In this document: in pieces, positions 52,519 through 60,484 of the stretch
How positions within the stretch are numbered: the stretch's first letter is position 1
How the letters are laid out: each line of letters starts with the position of its first letter
From: Paenibacillus radicis (ex Gao et al. 2016)
GTDB taxonomy: Bacteria; Bacillota; Bacilli; Paenibacillales; Paenibacillaceae
Assembly (NCBI RefSeq): GCF_014641555.1
Contig: NZ_BMHY01000003.1
Coordinates: 223,061-287,060 of the forward strand
Direction of reading: 5' to 3'
Length of the DNA: 64,000 nucleotides
Position numbers and translations under genes: made by a program
Notes under the pieces: model-generated
What the model was told of the DNA's origin: nothing
Database searches by the model: none
Seen by the model: the letters and a program-made list of their open reading frames with translations, nothing else

Positions 52519-54333
52519 TCACCCCTCAAATTGATATTGCTTGGAAGAACCAATTTGAACTTGATACTGACTGATCCATAGCTGAAAAATAACGAGCGAC
52601 CACAGCGTCAATGCCGTCTTGCCGTCAGGCTGTGTCGCCTGCTTGTGCAGCAGCTTCTCTACCGCTGCCGGGCTGAACAGATTATGTCTGCGAAGCGTGT
52701 CCCGATCGAGTACTCGCTCCACCGCCTCATAGAGAGGAAGCCCCTTTCGCATCATAGCGTCGATCGGCAGCGTGAACGGCTGCTTTTTCCGGTTCAGAAT
52801 CGCATCCGGCAGTTGTCCTTCCGCCGCCCGGTACAGCAAGCGTTTCACTTTCCCTTCCCCAATACGCCAGTCCACAGGCAGTTTGCCCGCCAAATCCAGA
52901 ATACGCGGCTGGCAATAAGGCACCCGCACTTCAACAGAATGCGCCATACTGAGATGATCGACGCGTCTTAAGTGATAGGAAGGCAGCCGGTACTCCCGCT
53001 CGAAATCCAAGATGGCATCCAGTCTGCCCTTCCGGTGATGAGCGGTTCGGAGGCTGTCCGAAATTTGGTCCCCGATCGAACCGTTGTCATGAATAAAAGC
53101 GCGGTAATCATCACTGTACAGCTCCTTGCGCAATTCCGGCGAAGCAACGCCAAGCGAGGCGACGTAAGGTTTGATCCAATTATCCGTCGCTTCGGAAGCC
53201 TCCAGGAAGCGGTCGTATCCGGCGAACATTTCGTCGGCTCCGTCACCGGAAATCGTCACCTTGAAGCCGGCTTGATGAATCGCTTCGAACAAAGCGTAGC
53301 TGCTCAGCGTAATCGGATCGGCATTCGGCTGCCCCAGCCGCTCTGCCACAAGCGGCAGCAGCTTTTCAAAGTCCCGTGGATCGACCAGAACCTCATGATG
53401 CGTCGTTCCGTACCGTTCGGAGACTTGTCTGGCGTAGATTTTCTCATCCAGCGGCCAATCACCAACGTAAGATAAATTAAAGGAATGAATACCCGCCTGT
53501 CTTTGGCTTGCCAGTGCGGTTATAAGACTGGAATCCAATCCCCCGCTGTTAATCGAAGAGACCGGAACGTCCGCAAGCAGCAGCGCCTGCACTTCGCGGT
53601 CCAACTGCCCTCGAAGCGATGAAGCGGCAGAATGAAAGTCTCCGCCAAGAGGCTCCGATACGAGCAGCGTCTTCCAGCGGCGAAGGGCCGGCCGTTCGCC
53701 TAATCTTGCTTGCAGCAGCGATGATGGCGGAAGCGCATAGACACCATCGAACAGCGTCCGTTCTCCGAATACCACCTTCGTCGTCAGATAAAAGTCGACC
53801 CCCGGCAGCCATAAGCTCGAAGGCACACTGCCGAATGCCAGCAAGGATGGCAGCTCAGACGAGAAATAAAGCGTTTTATTCCGTTCATCCCAATAGTAAT
53901 ACAGGGATTTAATGCCAGAAGGATCCGTTGCCAGGGTGAGCACAACCCCCTCCCGTAAATCGATGACCGCAATTGCGAACATACCGTCCAGATAACGGAC
54001 AAAGTCCTGCCCGTATTCCGCATATAAAGCAGGCAAGATCGAACCGTCGCAATGATCCGTGAACGTATAGCCTTTAGCCTCCAGCTTGCTTCGGAGCTCC
54101 CGATGATTATAGATTTCGCCATTCAATACGATGCGTATCGAATCGCCAAGACTGTAAGGCTGCTCGCCGCCATCAAGTCCGACGATCGCAAGCCGGTTAT
54201 TGCCGATTGCCCAGTTTCTCTCTGCCCATACCGATTGCTGATCGGGTCCGCCTGCCAACTGTTGATCGGAGACAGCCTTCAATCGCCCGGGATCGACATC
54301 ATCATGACCGATATATCCAAATATTCGGCACAT
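52519..54333 (-). CDS. asnB: glutamine-dependent asparagine synthetase-like enzyme
   Basis: 604 residues; ATG 54333 (RBS GGGAG) gives MCRIFGYIG, which leaves Cys1 as the glutaminase nucleophile after Met removal; a GTG three codons upstream would block it. The glutaminase domain spans 1 to about 190 (RLAIVGLDGGEQPYS; LNGEIYNHRELR), the synthetase domain the rest, with PP-motif SINSGGLDSSLI and SGDGADEMFAGYDRF. It makes Asn from Asp in housekeeping, but relatives amidate other carboxylates in specialised pathways. Leading a catabolic-looking operon under box G, it may amidate a pathway acid. Confidence 0.88.
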   Translation of the reverse strand: MCRIFGYIGHDDVDPGRLKAVSDQQLAGGPDQQSVWAERNWAIGNNRLAIVGLDGGEQPYSLGDSIRIVLNGEIYNHRELRSKLEAKGYTFTDHCDGSILPALYAEYGQDFVRYLDGMFAIAVIDLREGVVLTLATDPSGIKSLYYYWDERNKTLYFSSELPSLLAFGSVPSSLWLPGVDFYLTTKVVFGERTLFDGVYALPPSSLLQARLGERPALRRWKTLLVSEPLGGDFHSAASSLRGQLDREVQALLLADVPVSSINSGGLDSSLITALASQRQAGIHSFNLSYVGDWPLDEKIYARQVSERYGTTHHEVLVDPRDFEKLLPLVAERLGQPNADPITLSSYALFEAIHQAGFKVTISGDGADEMFAGYDRFLEASEATDNWIKPYVASLGVASPELRKELYSDDYRAFIHDNGSIGDQISDSLRTAHHRKGRLDAILDFEREYRLPSYHLRRVDHLSMAHSVEVRVPYCQPRILDLAGKLPVDWRIGEGKVKRLLYRAAEGQLPDAILNRKKQPFTLPIDAMMRKGLPLYEAVERVLDRDTLRRHNLFSPAAVEKLLHKQATQPDGKTALTLWSLVIFQLWISQYQVQIGSSKQYQFEG

Positions 54334-54455
54334 TCTAACCACTCCCTATATCTTTATTCATTTCAAACCATGAATCCGGCCTGCATCTCCCCTTTCCAAT
54401 CTATGATTTTACAAATTGTTAGTAATTTATTATTTTGGAATGTTTTACAATTTAG

Positions 54456-54500
54456 ACTGTACTCTCCCTCTACTCAGCCGTCCAATATTACTTATCCAAT
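54456..54500 (-). promoter_or_regulatory. LysR-type box G and promoter of the asnB operon
   Basis: On the - strand ATTGGATAAGTAATATTGGA is followed, 17 bases after the 22-base element (54479-54500), by TACAGT (54456-54461). The left half departs from the other copies, so this is the weakest of the six boxes. The rest of 54343-54533 shows nothing else. Confidence 0.5.
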
Positions 54501-54533
54501 CAATTGTATTATTTGAAAGCTATCGTTCCGACT

Positions 54534-55064
54534 TTAATTGACAGCAAATGTCGAATCCTCTACCTGATAAGTGACCGAGGAGGCCTCCCCTTCAAACAAC
54601 CGGACAACAATAAACTGCGGCTGCTCTGACAAGCGGAAGGCATGCGGCCTGCGGGCAGGCACCACAACAACATCGCCGGGCAATGCCGTCAATTCGAAAT
54701 AACCGGTGTCCCCCTGACCTTTAATCGTAAATACACCCGCTCCTCCAAGCACAATTCGCACTTCATCGTCCAGATGATAATGAAGCGAGCCGAATTTCTG
54801 CAGCATATCGGGAGTCTGTTCCGACAAGATCACAATATCCCATTGCTTGTAGCCTTTCCGCTCTGCGAAATCCACAATCGAGGGTTCATAGATACGGAGC
54901 AGCTCAGCCTTTTCCTCATCCGACAACAGCAGTCGGCTCTCATACGATGAAGGGGTGAGATTCTCCTCCCATCTTTCATAATAGACGCCTTGCTCCTCCA
55001 GAAAAGGACGTAATTGTGCCTCCTTGTGCGGCCCCAAACCGCCAGACAATCGTAGTTCAGCCAT
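54534..55064 (-). CDS. acireductone dioxygenase-like cupin
   Basis: 176 residues from ATG 55064 (RBS AGGAGG). The ARD/MtnD layout is complete: LHYHLDDEVRIVLGGAGVF gives His-X-His and Glu, VPARRPHAF the second His. ARD oxidises acireductone in methionine salvage with bound Fe or Ni. No other salvage gene (mtnA, mtnB, mtnW) is nearby. Here it may serve sulfur recycling or a related enediol from the local pathway. It has its own good promoter and is divergent from the FMN reductase. Confidence 0.85.
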   Translation of the reverse strand: MAELRLSGGLGPHKEAQLRPFLEEQGVYYERWEENLTPSSYESRLLLSDEEKAELLRIYEPSIVDFAERKGYKQWDIVILSEQTPDMLQKFGSLHYHLDDEVRIVLGGAGVFTIKGQGDTGYFELTALPGDVVVVPARRPHAFRLSEQPQFIVVRLFEGEASSVTYQVEDSTFAVN

Positions 55065-55098
55065 GTAATTCCTCCTATTCCAATTTGAATTGTAACCT

Positions 55099-55127
55099 AT
55101 CATAGATGGAAATTTTTACCCTGTCAA
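55099..55127 (-). promoter_or_regulatory. sigma-A promoter of the ARD-like gene
   Basis: TTGACA (55122-55127), a 17-base spacer and TATGAT (55099-55104), about 30 bases before the start codon. It does not carry the ATA-N10-TAT box, although the box-B element lies 60 bases upstream. Confidence 0.75.
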
Positions 55128-55187
55128 CCAAAAATATAAATAATAGTTTTCAAGCAATATGTTCATAATTTCCGGTCTATAAAACCT

Positions 55188-55233
55188 ATTATGAAATTGG
55201 TATTGGAAGTTTTTTTCATTCGCTCGTTATAAT
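55188..55233 (+). promoter_or_regulatory. LysR-type box B and promoter of the FMN reductase operon
   Basis: ATTATGAAATTGGTATTGGA plus AG (55188-55209), then exactly 18 bases to a perfect -10 TATAAT (55228-55233). No good -35 hexamer is present; the TATTGGA end of the box occupies its place, as expected for an activator-dependent promoter. Confidence 0.8.
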
Positions 55234-55294
55234 ACTAACAAACCCGGAATAGGTGGTTTTAACATCATAAATCAAGATATGGAGCGTGTGACCC

Positions 55295-55837
55295 ATGAGT
55301 AAAAATGTTTTGTTCATTAGCGGAAGCCCTCGTGCCGGAGCCAACACCAAGGCCGTTATCAATGTCGTGTACCGCTTGCTGAGGGATAAGCAAGGCAACT
55401 CCCAGCTGCTCGATCTTCACCGTCATGTACTGCCGCTATTCAACGGAGATCCGGCTCAGCAGGAGCTGGATACCGTCGCTCAGCTTCAGAAGCTGGCTCA
55501 GGAGGCCGACGCTTTTTTCATCGTGACGCCCGAATATCATAACGGCATCAGCGGTGCACTGAAGAACGCGCTGGACTTTTTGAACAGCGATTATTTCAAG
55601 GGCAAGCCAGTTGCCATTGCTGCTGCGGCTGGAGGCGGCAAAGGCGGGATTAACGCACTGAACAATCTCCGTCTCGTTCTGCGCGGACTTCAGGCCAACG
55701 TGCTGCCCGCTCAATTTGTAGCCGATCCGGGCCACATCGATGAGCATGGCATCTATGTCGACGAAAGCGGCGTTCAGACGCTTCAGACGCTTGTACTTGA
55801 TCTGGCATCCGCCCTGCAGACGGAAGCCCGTGTATGA
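55295..55837 (+). CDS. NAD(P)H-dependent FMN reductase (SsuE/azoreductase type)
   Basis: 180 residues; RBS GGAG at ten bases. Flavodoxin-like fold with FMN-phosphate loop GSPRAGANT at 9-17 and VTPEYHNGISGALKNALDFL at about 78-97, the diagnostic motif of the NADPH-dependent FMN reductase family. It can supply FMNH2 to the LLM monooxygenase at 61711 (and possibly the one at 6583). First gene of a rightward four-gene operon. Confidence 0.92.
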   Translation: MSKNVLFISGSPRAGANTKAVINVVYRLLRDKQGNSQLLDLHRHVLPLFNGDPAQQELDTVAQLQKLAQEADAFFIVTPEYHNGISGALKNALDFLNSDYFKGKPVAIAAAAGGGKGGINALNNLRLVLRGLQANVLPAQFVADPGHIDEHGIYVDESGVQTLQTLVLDLASALQTEARV

Positions 55838-55880
55838 GGTCCGCCGCTCATCATCGCATTATCAAAGGGGCTAACCGCTC

Positions 55881-57239
55881 GTGAGAACGCTGCTTGATTC
55901 GCTTCAATGGGCATTCTTTCTTCTGACGGGTGGCCTCGTGGCGCCTATCGTCGTGGCGGCAGCCTTTCAGCTGTCGGATGCTGAGACGATCAGTCTCTTA
56001 CAAAGAACGCTGACCGTCATCGGCGTATCCTCCCTGCTGCAAGTAACGCTCGGTCATAAGCTGCCGATTCTGGAGGGCCCTGCCGGCGTATGGTGGGGCG
56101 TCTTCATTCTCCTTGCCGCAAACCTTACGCCGGGGTCATCCGGCGCCGAGCTGCTTCGTCAAATGGAGATGGGTCTGCTGCTGGGCGGGGTAGTCATCCT
56201 GCTGTTGAGCTTTTTTCATATTATCCGTCATCTAAAAAAGCTGTTCACTCCGGTCGTTACCGGCACGTATTTGCTGCTGCTCATCTTCCAGTTCAGTTCT
56301 CCTATCGTGAAGGGTATTCTTGGCGTCGGCTATAAGGACCCTTACATCCATGCGAGCATTGCGGTTCCCGCCATAGCGACCCTTCTTCTTACTTTTCTAT
56401 GCGGCCGAAGCAAGACGGCCTGGCTGCGTAACTATTCCGCTCTGATCGGGATCGCGGCGGGCTATGGCCTATTCCTGCTCCTTGGCCAGATTCCTGCATT
56501 GCCCAAGCTGCCGGACTCGGCTGTTCTCATTCCCCAATTATTCGCTTGGGGCGCGCCGCTGTTCGACTCCGGCATTACGCTCACGACGCTGGTCATCACG
56601 CTTCCGCTGCTTATTAACATGATTGCAGCTATCGTTGTTATGGAAAAAACGATTGGAATCGAACCCGTGGACCGCTATCGCCGGTCCGGTATCGTGATGG
56701 GCATTAACCAGATGCTGTCCGGAGCCTTCTCCGCGGTAGGCTGCGTATCCAACTCTCATACTGCCGGTTTTGTCGCATCTACACGCATGACTAAGAGACT
56801 GCCTTTTATTATCGGCTGCCTTCTGTTGATCATTGCCGGTTTTTTTCCGTTTCTAACCGCGGCGCTTGCGTCCGTGCCTGTGCCCGTAGCGTTCGCCGTC
56901 ATCTTTTATTCATTTGCCCACCTGCTGTCCGCCGGACTGAAAGAGCTTGGCGCGGTTCTGCAGAATGAGAAGAAGCTGACCATTGTGGCGTTTTCGTTGT
57001 TCGCCGGAGTCGGCAGCATGTTCATTCCTGCGGCAAGCCTTGCTGTACTGCCGGATGTGCTGAAGCCGATTTTGAACAATGGACTGGTTGTCGGTGTGCT
57101 GGCATCCATCGTGCTCGAGCAGGCTTGGCAATTCAAAGATTCCCTGTCGTCCGGCTCCGGTTTCAGCTCTTGGAGACGCAAGCATTCCCCTATCGAAAGG
57201 AGCGCCGGCCATGCCGTTAACGATCAAAGTGTACTCTGA
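55881..57239 (+). CDS. NCS2 (uracil/xanthine) family permease
   Basis: 452 residues; GTG start after AAGGGG. About 12-14 membrane helices; the family motif around KLPILEGPAGVWWG near the first helices, and INQMLSGAFSAVGCVSNSHTAGFV in the second half. NCS2 symporters take up uracil, xanthine, urate and similar heterocycles. With the cyclic amidohydrolase nearby this points to import of a nucleobase-like ring compound. Confidence 0.88.
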   Translation: MRTLLDSLQWAFFLLTGGLVAPIVVAAAFQLSDAETISLLQRTLTVIGVSSLLQVTLGHKLPILEGPAGVWWGVFILLAANLTPGSSGAELLRQMEMGLLLGGVVILLLSFFHIIRHLKKLFTPVVTGTYLLLLIFQFSSPIVKGILGVGYKDPYIHASIAVPAIATLLLTFLCGRSKTAWLRNYSALIGIAAGYGLFLLLGQIPALPKLPDSAVLIPQLFAWGAPLFDSGITLTTLVITLPLLINMIAAIVVMEKTIGIEPVDRYRRSGIVMGINQMLSGAFSAVGCVSNSHTAGFVASTRMTKRLPFIIGCLLLIIAGFFPFLTAALASVPVPVAFAVIFYSFAHLLSAGLKELGAVLQNEKKLTIVAFSLFAGVGSMFIPAASLAVLPDVLKPILNNGLVVGVLASIVLEQAWQFKDSLSSGSGFSSWRRKHSPIERSAGHAVNDQSVL

Positions 57240-57861
57240 TTACGTGTGTCCGTTCTGCTTGCTCGCGGATGGCGAGCTGAAAGCAGCGGCGGCGGAACGG
57301 GACGTAACGATCGAGCATCTGCCATTCGAGCTTCGGCCCTATCCGACACCAACCCTCCGTCCCGAGGCCGGCTATATGCAAACCAGTTGGAGGGAAAAGG
57401 TCTATCCGATTGCAGAACAGCTCGGCATTCCGATGCGGATGCCCGCTCTCTCTCCGCAGCCATATACGCATCTGGCTTTTGAAGGCTATCAATTCGCGAA
57501 GAGAGCGGGCATCGGCGAAGCCTATAATTCGAGGATGTATAAAGCTTTTTTCTTAGATGGCCTAGATATCGGCGATATCAGCGTGCTGACAGAGCTAGCC
57601 GAGGAACTCGGCTTGAATGGCCCAGAGTACCGCGAGGCGCTGGAGAACGGCACCTACCGGGAAGCGCATAAGCAGGCGCTGCATCACGCCCTATACGAAG
57701 CCAATATTACGGCCGCACCAACTTACGTCATCGGAAAAACAACGATCAAGTGGCTCTTATACAAAGAGCAATTTCTCGAAGCAATCGATGCAGAGTTAAA
57801 AAAACAACGGCTGGAGCAATGGAGCACCGGTATCAGTTGCACCATTGACGGCTGTAGCTAA
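57211..57861 (+). CDS. FrnE/DsbA-family thioredoxin-fold oxidoreductase, copy 1
   Basis: 216 residues from ATG 57211 (RBS AAAGGAG), overlapping the permease gene by 29 bases. Redox motif CPFC at 13-16 in VYSDYVCPFCLLADGEL, the insertion rich in helices, and cis-Pro loop ITAAPTYVIG. No signal peptide, so cytoplasmic, unlike true DsbA. A C-terminal tail has two extra Cys (SCTIDGC). FrnE-like proteins act on disulfides or as 2-hydroxychromene-isomerase-like enzymes using thiols. Tandem paralogue of the next gene. Confidence 0.9.
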   Translation: MPLTIKVYSDYVCPFCLLADGELKAAAAERDVTIEHLPFELRPYPTPTLRPEAGYMQTSWREKVYPIAEQLGIPMRMPALSPQPYTHLAFEGYQFAKRAGIGEAYNSRMYKAFFLDGLDIGDISVLTELAEELGLNGPEYREALENGTYREAHKQALHHALYEANITAAPTYVIGKTTIKWLLYKEQFLEAIDAELKKQRLEQWSTGISCTIDGCS

Positions 57862-57884
57862 TAGATGGAGAGGAGCTATTATTT

Positions 57885-58502
57885 ATGACGTTAAAGCTTC
57901 AAGTATATTCGGATTTCGTATGCCCTTATTGTATTCTTGCCGAAGGCGAGCTAGAGGCAGCTGCCGCTGAAAAAGGAATCGAGGTTGAATATGTGCCGTT
58001 CGAGCTTCGGCCTTATCCTACGCCTACTCTGCGCCCCGAGGGCGAGTATATTACAAAGGATTGGAAAGAACGGGTCTACCCGATCGCGGCAGAGCTGGGC
58101 ATTCCGATCGTGAAGCCGCCCTTCTCCCCTCAGCCGTACACGCATCTGGCCTTCGAGGGCTATCAGTTTGCCATCGAACACGGCAAGGCGAAAGCCTATA
58201 ATAAACGGATGTATGAAGCCTTCTTCCTGGAGAGCAAAAACATCGGAGAAATCGATGTGCTGACGGAGCTGGCAGGCGAGGTTGGCTTGGATAAAGCCGC
58301 CTACCGCAAGGCGCTGGAGGAGCGCACATACCGTGAGAAGCACCGCCAAGCGCTGCATCATGCTTATTATGTCGCCAACGTCAGCTCGGCGCCTATCTTC
58401 ATCATCGGAGAGACAGTCATTCGAGGGATGGCGTTCAAGCATCAATTTCTGGAAGTGATCGAGCGCGAGCTGCAGCGGGAGTTGGAGTCTGCCGCAGGGT
58501 AA
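57885..58502 (+). CDS. FrnE/DsbA-family thioredoxin-fold oxidoreductase, copy 2
   Basis: 205 residues; RBS GAGAGGAG. Same fold as copy 1 and alignable over the full length without gaps (shared FELRPYPTPTLRPE, SPQPYTHLAFEGYQFA). Redox motif CPYC; cis-Pro loop VSSAPIFIIG. It lacks the Cys-rich tail of copy 1. The tandem pair probably arose by local duplication and diverged in substrate. Last gene of the operon. Confidence 0.9.
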   Translation: MTLKLQVYSDFVCPYCILAEGELEAAAAEKGIEVEYVPFELRPYPTPTLRPEGEYITKDWKERVYPIAAELGIPIVKPPFSPQPYTHLAFEGYQFAIEHGKAKAYNKRMYEAFFLESKNIGEIDVLTELAGEVGLDKAAYRKALEERTYREKHRQALHHAYYVANVSSAPIFIIGETVIRGMAFKHQFLEVIERELQRELESAAG

Positions 58503-58554
58503 TTGTGCAAGCAGGGTTGGGCTAACGGTCCGCCGAATCAGGTTGGTCCACAAC

Positions 58555-58603
58555 AACAAAGAAGCAGGAAGCGCGCATCATGCCCGCTTCCTGCTTCTTT
58601 GTT
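58555..58603. terminator. 19-bp hairpin between convergent operons
   Basis: AACAAAGAAGCAGGAAGCG pairs perfectly with CGCTTCCTGCTTCTTTGTT. The stem supplies A and T tracts on either side, so it may act in both directions. The 150 bases from here to 58753 hold nothing I recognise. Confidence 0.75.
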
Positions 58604-58753
58604 AAGCCCTATTCCTCCAAAACGTCCGCTAGCTTCCTTTCACCTGTTTACGGCGCTTCCGCTGTGTCTGCAAGAGCTTGCCCGATACTTGCTGCGGCTG
58701 CTGAAGCAGGTTCATTATCGGACTAGCAAGCTCGACTGCTTCCTCATCACCGG

Positions 58754-59428
58754 TTATACTTCATGGCCGTAAGGGCGGTTGGCCCTTTTCTCCATAGCGC
58801 TTTGAATATAGCCATACACGATGGCGGCCAGCCAATACAAGATAGCCGCCGCCAGGAATGATTCCAGAAACTTATAGGTATCGGCCGCCATCAGCTTCGC
58901 CTGCGCCATCATCTCCGTCAAGCCCAGCGTGAAGCCAAGTGACGTCTCCTTCACGACAGTCACGAAGGTATTGCCGAAGGACGGCAGCGCAATGCGGAGC
59001 GCCTGCGGCAGAATAATCCGCCGCATGCCCTGCCAGCGAGTCATGCCAATTGATTGGGAAGCCTCAAATTGACCATATTCGATAGAACGGATCGCCGCCC
59101 GGATAATTTCTGCCAAATACGCTGCGCAATTCAAGGTAATGCCGATTACCGTAGCCCAATAAGCATTGATCTCGCCGAAGGCAGGAATTAATTGGGGCAG
59201 TCCATAGTACAAAATAAATAATTGCACAAGCAGCGGTGTTGCCCGGAAGAAGGAAATATACACCTTGGCTAAAGGGGCAAGCAGAAATAGCTTGCGCCTG
59301 ATCGCCGTCTCCAGCACCAGCCCCAGCACGAGCCCAAACAGCATGGAGAGCACGGCGATCGTCATCGTCAAATACATAAATTGCAGCAGCCGGGGAAGCG
59401 CCGACAGCAAATATACCAGATCAAACAT
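58754..59428 (-). CDS. polar amino-acid ABC transporter permease
   Basis: 224 residues; HisM/TcyL-type permease with about five membrane helices and the EAA loop EASQSIGMTRWQGMRRIILP. It belongs to the cystine/glutamine/arginine group. It follows its binding-protein gene by 35 bases. No ATPase gene adjoins it, so the complex must borrow one. Confidence 0.92.
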   Translation of the reverse strand: MFDLVYLLSALPRLLQFMYLTMTIAVLSMLFGLVLGLVLETAIRRKLFLLAPLAKVYISFFRATPLLVQLFILYYGLPQLIPAFGEINAYWATVIGITLNCAAYLAEIIRAAIRSIEYGQFEASQSIGMTRWQGMRRIILPQALRIALPSFGNTFVTVVKETSLGFTLGLTEMMAQAKLMAADTYKFLESFLAAAILYWLAAIVYGYIQSAMEKRANRPYGHEV

Positions 59429-59463
59429 AGATGGTCTTCGCCCCTTCCAGCGCGCTATCGATA

Positions 59464-60288
59464 TTAATTATCCGGATTGGTCAAATCCTGCGTAAACCAT
59501 TTCTCCGAAATCTCGGCCAGCTTGCCGTTCTCGCGAAGCTTCTTGAGGGCATCGTTCACCTGGTTAACTAATTCTTTGTTCCCGTCATTATTCAAGAATG
59601 GATTGGCGGCAGGGATCGTCGTTAGCTGCTTGCCTCCCAATTGAAGCGGCAGCTTCGTTTTATTAATCGTGCCAAGTGCAGATGCCTTCGTCGCGAAAGT
59701 TGCATCGATACGCCCGATTGCGACGTCCTGGAAGCCCGCTTCTGCCGTCTCGTAGTTCACGATTTCGATCTCGCCTTTCTTATCGAACTCCTTAACCAAG
59801 TTAGCGAAGTTGGTGCCCGACTGAATGCCGATCTTTTTACCCTTCAAACTTTCGAGCGACTGGATGGCTTCATTCCCTTGCTTCACGACAAGCTGCGCAC
59901 CGGAATACACGTAAGGCTCGCTGAACAGATACTTTTGTTTTCTCTCCTCTGTAACAGCGATGGAATTGGCAATCGTATCGATCTTCCCTGTGTCCAGCAA
60001 TCCGAACAGACCGCTGAATTCCGACGTCTTCCACTCCACCTCGTAGCCTGTCAGCTTAGCGATCTCCTGCCACAAATCCACTTCAAAGCCTTCCAGCTTG
60101 TTCGTCTCACTGTTCTGGAACACGTAAGGATAGAAGCCTCCCGTCGAGCCGATGACCAGCTTTTTACCCGAACCCTTTGCCGATGCCCCCGCCTTTTCCG
60201 ATTTCTCTCCGCATGCCGTCAGCAGCAAGACGAACGCCAGCATGAGTAACAATACCGCTTGTAAAGTTCCTCTTTTCTTTCTGTACAT
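59464..60288 (-). CDS. polar amino-acid/cystine-type substrate-binding lipoprotein
   Basis: 274 residues; ATG after AAGGAG. Lipobox LLTAC (Cys about 26). SBP family 3: LVIGSTGGFYPYVFQ, LEGFEVDLWQEIAKLTG, KIDTIANSIAVTEERKQKY and LKGKKIGIQSGTN. Relatives such as TcyJ/TcyK and YtmJ/K bind cystine and S-substituted cysteines, which would suit a sulfur-scavenging regulon. The ligand is inferred, not shown. Confidence 0.9.
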   Translation of the reverse strand: MYRKKRGTLQAVLLLMLAFVLLLTACGEKSEKAGASAKGSGKKLVIGSTGGFYPYVFQNSETNKLEGFEVDLWQEIAKLTGYEVEWKTSEFSGLFGLLDTGKIDTIANSIAVTEERKQKYLFSEPYVYSGAQLVVKQGNEAIQSLESLKGKKIGIQSGTNFANLVKEFDKKGEIEIVNYETAEAGFQDVAIGRIDATFATKASALGTINKTKLPLQLGGKQLTTIPAANPFLNNDGNKELVNQVNDALKKLRENGKLAEISEKWFTQDLTNPDN

Positions 60289-60438
60289 GTTCGAACACTC
60301 CTTAAACTGTCATTTTGTCGGCCCTATCCGCTGCGCAGCCCGCTCGGCTTATTCTCTACCGGACTGCGTCACAGCTAGGGCACCCCCTACGTTTCACAGT
60401 TAACCTATGAATTTAATGGGTATTTAGGCCGCAAAATG

Positions 60439-60484
60439 ATTATAAGGGCGCACTTCCTTCCTCTTCCAATACCAAAATCGATAT
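60439..60484 (-). promoter_or_regulatory. LysR-type box C and promoter of the amino-acid importer genes
   Basis: On the - strand ATATCGATTTTGGTATTGGA plus AG (60463-60484), then exactly 18 bases to a perfect -10 TATAAT (60439-60444). Same geometry as boxes B and D. It overlaps the stop codon of the lysR gene by one base. Confidence 0.8.

Noticed and set aside
55071..55095. TTCAAATTGGAA near the ARD-like gene as a seventh LysR-type box
   Set aside because: It overlaps the leader just before the RBS, lacks the TATTGG core and has no -10 at 17-18 bases.
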